Origin: Chrysaora quinquecirrha
Lineage: Eukaryota > Cnidaria > Scyphozoa > Semaeostomeae > Pelagiidae
DNA: 64,000 bases
Reading direction: 5' to 3'
Assembly: GCA_014526335.1 (NCBI GenBank)
Contig: JACTAT010000041.1
Coordinates: 929,535-993,534 of the forward strand
In this document: positions 59,001 through 64,000 of the stretch, one piece after another
Numbering within the stretch: the first letter of the stretch is position 1
How the letters are laid out: every line of letters begins with the position of its first letter
Made by a program: the position numbers and the translations under genes
Notes under the pieces: generated by a model
The model's database searches: none
Told to the model about the DNA's origin: nothing
The model's input: the letters and a program-made list of their open reading frames with translations, nothing else

Positions 59001-59739
59001 GTCAAATGATCAAAAAATCTTAATCTTAAAAACTAACGAGTAAAGGAATGAGGGAATCTGTCGTAAGTCTTCAAACAGTACGTCTAAGGACATTTTGTGA
59101 TGCATCATCCGAATGATTGAGCTTCACAGAATAACTTTCTCAAAAAATCTATGGACAATTTCAAATTGTCTAGCAAATATTCGATCCAACTTTGGAAAGC
59201 CAATCCAGTGTCTACAATTTTCAGTTTGATTGAGCAATTAATATTCATGACTTTGAATTTGTGTGAAAAATCAAAGAGAGCTTGTGAACAAAGAATGAAG
59301 ACGGATCTAAATATGACTTCAAAATTTTATTCGCATATTTGCTAAACAAGTAAGGTAGCCTTTACTGAGCTTTTCGATTTCTTACTCAGGAATTTCTTAT
59401 CACAAATGAAATAAATTTAAGTTTAATACCATTCCGTTATAGACTCGCTATGAAACGTCAAATAAGACATCATCTGTCCTGAAAGGAAAAATGGCCCTTG
59501 TCAACAAAGGCATCAGCGACTGCAAATTGCAATTAGAGTCTGCATTGAAAATATTTGGAAAGTACATTGAAGAAAATGGAGAAGCAGATGCAGATGTTGC
59601 AGCTGACATTGTCGCAGACGAAATCTTCAATTCTGATGATGACTCTGAGTTCTGCGAAGAAGTCAGCTGGAATATGGTCGACTCCGATCCTCCCTCTGAT
59701 TTCTCGTTTTCCGAAAGTGAAAATGAATATTCTGATTAG
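44008..59739 (+). CDS. KDZ (Kyakuja-Dileera-Zisupton) transposase-type gene, 17 exons, intact
   Basis: Exons: 44008-44086, 44396-44629, 44735-44800, 44918-45271, 45834-45941, 46452-46690, 52038-52216, 52512-52617, 53490-53822, 55710-55827, 56290-56381, 56711-56831, 57427-57780, 57922-58110, 58210-58365, 58624-58679, 59443-59739. All introns are GT-AG and all phases agree. The total is 3081 bases, 1026 residues and a stop, with no internal stop. The start ATG follows AAA (good context). Order: basic/Lys-rich N-terminus, zinc cluster, second Cys cluster, KDZ RNase H-fold core, coiled-coil-like C-terminus, acidic tail. KDZ enzymes are DDE-type transposases of DNA elements in fungi and animals. 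Multiple introns and complete coding text suggest either an intact mobile element or a host-recruited gene. I saw no terminal inverted repeats or target duplication around it. Confidence 0.85.
44396..44629 (+). CDS. KDZ gene exon 2, basic region
   Basis: Lys/Arg clusters (SRRRKKKS, KPKKKRRE, KTKKKEKGKSK) look like nuclear localisation or DNA-contact segments. Enters and leaves in phase 1. Confidence 0.75.
44918..45271 (+). CDS. KDZ gene exon 4, B-box-like zinc cluster
   Basis: After an acidic helix (WAERQNLSHAKWEENRG) comes a zinc-ligand series CSHC...CRHC...CGAC...H....H, similar to B-box/CxC fingers that accompany KDZ domains. The final HKKQPFHDRQVW fits such a finger's last ligands. Confidence 0.8.
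46452..46690 (+). CDS. KDZ gene exon 6, CxC2-like cysteine cluster
   Basis: It encodes GRYDLLKHKYQCDHC followed by a LSCYWPGSMGN and FDEDLLVFWDKL segment. This is the CxC2-type cluster that precedes KDZ cores, where a YxCxxC and a WP-S motif recur. It ends in KERNR at donor GTATGT, phase 0, and splices to exon 7 over 5.3 kb. Confidence 0.8.
46775..50399. mobile_element. inserted DNA transposon, 3.6 kb, 10-bp target duplication
   Basis: Perfect inverted ends of at least 32 bases, beginning AGGGAGCGCCGAAGGCGCGG at each outer edge. GGGTTTTTCC is duplicated (46765-46774, 50400-50409). It splits the outer hAT-like element. The interior holds another element and no transposase-like ORF that I recognise. 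Confidence 0.85.
46815..49358. mobile_element. innermost nested element, 2.5 kb
   Basis: The ends CATAGAGATAGTAATAAAGA and its inverted copy run on as GGGCTAACT, with weaker similarity inward to a GCCATCTTGTTTGCACGGCA word shared by both arms. No clear target duplication. The middle is AT-rich and non-coding as far as I can see. Confidence 0.75.
50452..51542. mobile_element. 1.1-kb element with CAGGGGCGGATCCAG ends
   Basis: CAGGGGCGGATCCAG at the left and its inverse at the right, AGATT outside both (50447-50451, 51543-51547). It also interrupts the outer hAT-like element. Near the ends and at about 50820-50945 the words ACTGGTGCTCA and GCACCAGTCAG recur, a possible binding-site array. ORFs inside lack known domains. 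Confidence 0.8.
52038..52216 (+). CDS. KDZ gene exon 7, start of KDZ core
   Basis: It reads INKTAFAKCYKEWKFCQVEM, CPSCS, then CHVDGNCKLYRYKGSG. The CPxC knuckle followed by DGN.KL.R is a constant KDZ feature; the Asp of DGN is the likely first catalytic acid. Exit phase 2. Confidence 0.85.
53490..53822 (+). CDS. KDZ gene exon 9, catalytic core
   Basis: Motifs in order: CGSTFWKAAQ, DETGIVMISCRHRIA, FRGELFGYSYYL, LYSDVACKYSKWI (second catalytic Asp, the DxxCK motif) and MMHVKGHPAHCE (H..GH..HC). This is the most diagnostic KDZ segment. Donor GTAAGA, phase 0. Confidence 0.9.
53902..54709. repeat. 808-bp tandem duplication, unit 1 (intron 9)
   Basis: From AATCAAATTGAATGCGG to CCCCCCTGATT; repeated directly with no spacer by the next unit. 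Differences are very few (e.g. CTATATACAGG versus CTATAAACAGG). Confidence 0.92.
54710..55517. repeat. 808-bp tandem duplication, unit 2 (intron 9)
   Basis: Near-identical direct copy of 53902-54709, so recent. Both lie wholly within intron 9 and do not touch the splice sites. Confidence 0.92.
55710..56831 (+). CDS. KDZ gene exons 10-12, end of core
   Basis: Exons 55710-55827, 56290-56381 and 56711-56831. GGLWLENAGYTPGEEDEQIFSYL carries the GE..E motif of the KDZ end, the likely third catalytic acid. TITEHAAAWNER, a typical post-core helix, follows, then a Lys/Gln/Glu-rich helical stretch. Confidence 0.82.
56864..57332. mobile_element. 469-bp mariner-type MITE in KDZ intron 12
   Basis: The ends CAGGGTGTTCCAAAAAAGGA and CAGGGTGTTCTGAAAAAAAG are inverted copies with TA outside both (56862-56863, 57333-57334). 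No ORF. The host intron would be only about 120 bp without it. Confidence 0.85.
57427..59739 (+). CDS. KDZ gene exons 13-17, helical C-terminus and acidic tail
   Basis: Exons 57427-57780, 57922-58110, 58210-58365, 58624-58679 and 59443-59739. The text is helical and charged (LSKSQDKLQRKYLSLNDRY, LTFKRLAEELSIIRSEM), then a Lys-rich cluster SSKKRKKIRSKIS, and ends in an acidic Asp/Glu/Ser-rich tail. No named domain. Stop TAG at 59737-59739. Confidence 0.8.
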
Positions 59740-61185
59740 ATGTTTAACCCAAATTTATTACTTGAGTTTCATTACAACGTGAAATATTTGTTCATTTCAT
59801 ATAAAGATACCTGTAAGCGAGCAATGAATTATACCTTACCTAACCTTGCCTTACCATCCCCATCTCACCTGGAAGGTCCATAGGGCGGTAGTAAAGAGTC
59901 CAAATAAGGGTAGGATCTCCTCTAACGAGGCAACACACATCAGTTTGAATCTTCATTGCCATAATTTCAAACCAGTTGGACCAATAATATCACTTTCAGG
60001 AATATCCTGACCCGAAATATCGTGCTATCCCAGTGAAAGTGCTCATTAACCTCTTGGCTATATAATAATAACTGGCAATGAGTGTTTGGCAAACGTATGG
60101 CAGGTCTACGTCCGGTCCGGTCCGGTCCTTTTGATACTAGGGTGCCATATTTCCATATGGCATTCTGCTAATTCGATTTGCATTCAGGCACTTGTTATCC
60201 GATTAATGTTAATCATTTATTGTTTATTGTAATTATTTAATGTGTATTATCCCTCGGTCACGTTGCACTGTTCTTTGCTGTGACTATAATTTAAATGCTA
60301 CCCCTGTTGCCGCTTATAGTTTTATTGATCATTATATGTAGAATGAGTTGATTCCATAAAGTTTAAGTTTAAGCCGAGATACTTCATCGTTAATTTTTTA
60401 TTTCACTGCTCTAGTGACGCTCCAAGAAAAGGAGAGTTAGAAATTTGGTTTGTTTTTTTTCTCTGTTTATCTTTTCCTATAGAAGTACGGTAGAATTACT
60501 AACAAATCACTAAATTACCAATCATGACATTGATGATGATAATGACGATAGTGATGGTGATGACCACGATGATGATTGTGTCCGATAAGAGTTTTCTTAC
60601 AGTTTCTTACAGCTATGATGATTATTATCTCTTGTTATTCGTTATATTGTAAGATTATTACGTTGTATTTGAAATTGGACAAACATGTTCTAGAAACAGG
60701 TATAAGATTCATTGACGTACAATGTGTAACTTTTTGTGATTGTATGGTTTGACTCACTGGTAACTTAAACGTTGTTTAATTGGTTGTTCAATTGTTTTCT
60801 CGTTTTTCCTATCTTTGTTATCGTTGAGCGATGATTCAAAGCTAGCGTGTTTTTCAGTATGATTTTACAATAAATGTAGAAAAAAGTTGTGTTTTATCTA
60901 AGAGTTTTCTCTATAATAGTCATATTCGGGAATGAGTTAGAAGAGATTGATTGAAATCCCTGGCAATCGCGTCAAAGATACTCGTAGTACAATTACAAGC
61001 AATGACAATGCATAGAAAGTCTTATTGCTGTCATCATTATAAGCCGTTTCTATTAATGCTCATACTACAGAAAATGCTACAGAAAAAGAAAAAAGTTGTT
61101 CTGGAATCATGCATGAAAAGTACTTAAACTGGGTGTTATTCTACAAAAAGGATATCATTCATTTGCTTCGCTTGCATTTTTCCCA
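59740..61185. other. gene-free stretch downstream of the KDZ gene
   Basis: It holds a CCGGTCCGGTCC short repeat near 60113 and a GATGATGATAATGAC microsatellite near 60533. No clear AATAAA directly after the KDZ stop. No terminal inverted repeat partner for 43.4-44.0 kb was found. Confidence 0.5.
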
Positions 61186-61189
61186 GGGA

Positions 61190-61345
61190 GGGGGACTTTA
61201 ATATACTTTGTATTGTTTAATAATGTATCATTGTTATAATATACAAGACGTGCCGCCCAAATGGGTTACCTTTTCAATGAAAATGTCCCTACACATGGCT
61301 CTGTTTTTCTTGAAGAATCCCTACTCATGGGTAGTACATGGGTAG
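61190..61345. repeat. GACGTGCCGCC-family MITE fragment
   Basis: AGGGGGACTTTAATAT, GACGTGCCGCCCAAATGGGT and CCCTACACATGG CTCTG correspond to the left part of the outer element at 46713. Ends unclear. Confidence 0.55.
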
Positions 61346-61775
61346 TACAATGTATAAATATTTAAAGTGTGAGCATTTACAGTGAATCAAATTGCCATAT
61401 TTATGTTCGAAGAATTTCGAACATATTGGTGTGGGGTGGCGTGTCACTAACTAACTAACCAACGCTTGAACAATGGAAAACGTGTAACAATAGGGCCATT
61501 GTCATGTCAAGAATGCCATTAGGGCCATCGTCTCGGCCATTGATGCGCAATTTGCGGTTAGTTGTTCACAATCGCGGCCTGCAAGCACTTTTGTCAATCT
61601 GGGGTCATGACTCATCCATTTTTATACTTCATGGAACTGGAAAATTGCCACTTTGCTTTGGTAAATGACATTTCACGCATTCTCAACATTCATTAAAGAG
61701 TTTTGCCAAAGAGCGGCAATTTCAAAACAGTTTTCAAAACAAATCGTCATTATTATTACCTCACGATGAAAATCG

Positions 61776-62150
61776 TTATAATAATAATAACAATGATAAC
61801 AATAATAACAATAATAACAATAATAACAATAATAACAATAATAACAATAATAACAATAACAATAACAATCATCATCATCATGATTACCATCACCATCATT
61901 GACGGTGTGCAACATCTAAAGGAACGGCACCACCACCACAATCACCCCTACCAACCATCACCTCGACCACCCCTATCACCACCACCACAACCATCCCTTC
62001 AGCACCACAACCACCTCTACCACAATCACCACAATCACCTCTACCAACCAGCATCATGATCATCGTGTTCATCAACATCATCATCATAACAACCACCATT
62101 GTCATCATAATCATTATCATCATCGTTGTGCATACCGATAAACATCTTTC
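61776..62150. repeat. microsatellite block (AATAACA)n grading into (CACCAT/CATCAT)n
   Basis: Imperfect AATAACAAT units, then CACCACCACAATCACC, then ATCATCATC units. All ORFs across it are low-complexity artefacts. Confidence 0.9.
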
Positions 62151-62332
62151 ATCATTTGACCGAAATAGCTATATTCAATCAGAGTCGTTCTTCGAACATG
62201 CCCATAGGGCCCCTATGTTTTTTACTTGTCTGTTTCATGTCTATTGAATCTGGGTTCTTGTAAACCCCCTTCGGTGCCGAGGGCACGATACTTGGTGATG
62301 GACAGGGGTGTTTCAATCCTCCCACTTATAAA

Positions 62333-62660
62333 CAATTTTGGTTTAAACATGTGTCTTCATTTCCTAAAAATTGGTATAAATAAGGGTGTTCATATTTAGT
62401 CGAAAATCGGTATAAACTTTGCAAAACACTGTCGTATTATTTTCGTTTCTCTTTTGATGATAAATTTTGATTCGAACTGACGCGTTTAAGTAAATGTCAG
62501 CATATAAAATAGTGGTGTACAAGTTGATATGTTGGTGTAACTTTGGGTACCAAGAAGGGTACTTAATGAATTTTCGATACTGGGGACGTGCCGCCTTAAT
62601 CGTTTCATTATTTTGTGTAAATATGGGTCGTAATTTTCTGAAAATTGGTATAGATACCGT
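62333..62660. repeat. GACGTGCCGCC-family repeat copy
   Basis: TACTGGGGACGTGCCGCCTT (about 62579) and TTTCTGAAAATTGGTATAGA match the inverted copy at 63465-63605. Further TAAAAATTGGTATAAATAAG words lie to the left. Confidence 0.55.
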
Positions 62661-62790
62661 AAAAGCTCCATTAAGCCCCTTCCTTTTAAGCCCCCTCTCT
62701 ACCCCCCCTTTCTCGTGAAAATCTGAAATACGCCCCTCCTCTCTATTAAGCCCCCTTTTTATTTTGGCCACTCGAAATTTCAATAGTAAA
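62650..62790. repeat. dispersed G/C-rich repeat, inverted copy of 8535-8665
   Basis: TACCGTAAAAGCTCCATTAA, GCCCCCTCTC, TTCTCGTGAAAATCTG and CTCTCTATTAAGCCCC..TTTTATTTTGGCCACT mirror the segment in intron 3 of the LRRK-type gene. Confidence 0.65.
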
Positions 62791-63464
62791 CATACGAAAT
62801 TAAGTAAAATTGTGTGGTAATGTGTTTGATATCCCAAATTTGCGTCTTATAACTACTAATCACTAAAAGCCTAAAAGTAACTATGAATTTCATGTGAAGG
62901 TTAAAACTGTCATATAAGGTTCATTTTTAAATTTCTGTAACATTCTTCTTGAAAAAAAGCAAAGAATGCTGAACAATTCATTAAGTAAGACCTTTTCCTC
63001 TATAATAAGCACCCCTCTCTATTAACACAAAAACTCAAAAAACTTTTTTTATTGAAGTTTTGACAAATTTCTGAATTTTTAATAACTATCAACCCTTTCC
63101 ACTGTGTGTGTTAACAACAGTCAACTACACGACCCGAAACTAAGTCCTGAGATAAGATAAGCTGAGTATTTTCATTGTGGTACTTTCCGTTGATGTTAGG
63201 CGATTTGGTTGGGCTCCCCCCTGCCAACAACAATTCTTACAACTCAAGATGTTTGTTTGATAAGGAATAAGAATACAGGATTAGCCTACACAGGGGCGTC
63301 GCCAAAGGGGGTACAAGGGGCGCTGTACCCCACCCCCCATTATTGCAAACGTCGGCTAAAAGAAGGTTTTTTCGGCAAATGATGATATCGGTCCGGAGAT
63401 TTTGGGATTTCTCTTGTTCGGCATTTTAACTTCACCAAGATAAGTGAAAACAAATGGGAATAAA

Positions 63465-63605
63465 ACCGTCTTTATAAATGTTATACCGATTTTTGAGAAA
63501 TGATACCCTTACTTATACCAATTTTCAGAAAATTAAGACCCATGTTTGTACCATGCCCTTTTGGGCGGTATGTCCCCAGTACCCAAAATATAAAGTTCCC
63601 CCATG
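63465..63605. repeat. GACGTGCCGCC-family repeat, inverted copy
   Basis: Reverse complement of the right part of 62333-62660 (TTATACCAATTTTCAGAAAA, GGGCGGTATGTCCCCAGTA). Confidence 0.55.
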
Positions 63606-63649
63606 GGGCTATATTCCTGTTATAATTATGATTTTTTTGATTATTTGTC

Positions 63650-63930
63650 TTTTGGAAACATGAGGGCCGATTCGTCAGTATAACATCAATAGATGATCCG
63701 AGAGGAGTTGCAAAGCACGTTTTTACCTTAACTAAGTTTGTCAAATTAAATATATCCATAAGTAGAAGTAATTTATTGTAACCAGGGTCATTTATATTCA
63801 TGGTATCTATATTTAAATCTCCCAAAATAATAAGATTATCATAATTGTCGAGAACGATGTTCAATTGCTCGAGGAGCTTGTCAAAATAGGGACTAAATTT
63901 GTGGAGACTGGAGGACGGTACAGGAGAAAA
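63650..63930 (-). pseudogene. LINE endonuclease-domain fragment
   Basis: Minus-strand YRPP, then after a frame change FSPYFDKLLEQLNIVL, LIILGDLNIDTMN and SSIDVILTNRPS. These are the YRPP...GDFNxD...DxILTN motifs of the apurinic-type endonuclease of non-LTR retrotransposons. A frameshift between YRPP and FSPYF marks it as a relic. The element would continue to the right of the window on its 5' side. Confidence 0.8.
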
Positions 63931-64000
63931 TAATCCATTTCTTTTTGTTTATTACTAGTTCTGAGCAAATCCAACATGCTCTCTCCATACTTACATACAC

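Noticed and set aside
61703..62123. Ile/Thr- and Met/Val-rich ORFs on both strands
   Set aside because: They are translations of ATAACA, CACCAT and CATCAT microsatellites.

Overview
This window is nuclear DNA of an animal, most likely an early-branching one such as a cnidarian. It is AT-rich, has GT-AG spliced genes with introns of 0.1-5 kb, and is crowded with animal-type transposable elements (Ty3/gypsy, BEL/Pao, Penelope, LINE, KDZ, many small TIR elements, a tRNA-derived SINE). Short repeats beginning GGGGGTACTTC and the BEL/Pao protease region resemble families I associate with corals and anemones. The phylum is an inference; no marker gene settles it.

Layout. 1-17.4 kb (+): an LRRK-type ROCO kinase gene encoding ankyrin repeats, leucine-rich repeats, a Roc GTPase, a COR domain, a kinase and a C-terminal propeller. 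Its 5' end is unresolved or lies outside the window. One reading-frame break sits in COR. Its introns hold a LINE relic and several MITEs. 17.4-25.8 kb: mostly gene-free, with a MITE, a tandem array of tRNA-Pro(CGG) genes on a 159-bp period, a Penelope-like relic, and an inverted/tandem repeat block. 25.8-29.0 kb: two adjacent, internally deleted BEL/Pao pol relics. 29.5-31.0 kb (-): an intact, intronless SLC46-like major facilitator transporter. 33.0-40.4 kb (-): a Ty3/gypsy element with two nearly identical LTRs, a classic -1 slippery heptamer between gag and pol, and two one-base frame lesions. 41.2-42.3 kb: BEL/Pao terminal-repeat and integrase fragments, one carrying a SINE. 44.0-59.7 kb (+): a complete 17-exon KDZ-transposase-type gene. 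Its splice phases all agree and give one uninterrupted reading frame of about 1026 codons. Intron 6 is almost wholly a nest of DNA transposons and intron 9 is mainly an 808-bp tandem duplication. 59.8-64.0 kb: gene-poor, with microsatellites, dispersed TIR-element fragments and a LINE endonuclease fragment.

How the parts relate. The three host-like genes (LRRK-type kinase, SLC46-type transporter, KDZ gene) show no sign of acting together and are separated by repeats. The KDZ gene could be a mobile element or a domesticated transposase; I found no terminal repeats around it. All splice junctions, repeat boundaries and target-site duplications were read by eye, without alignment software.
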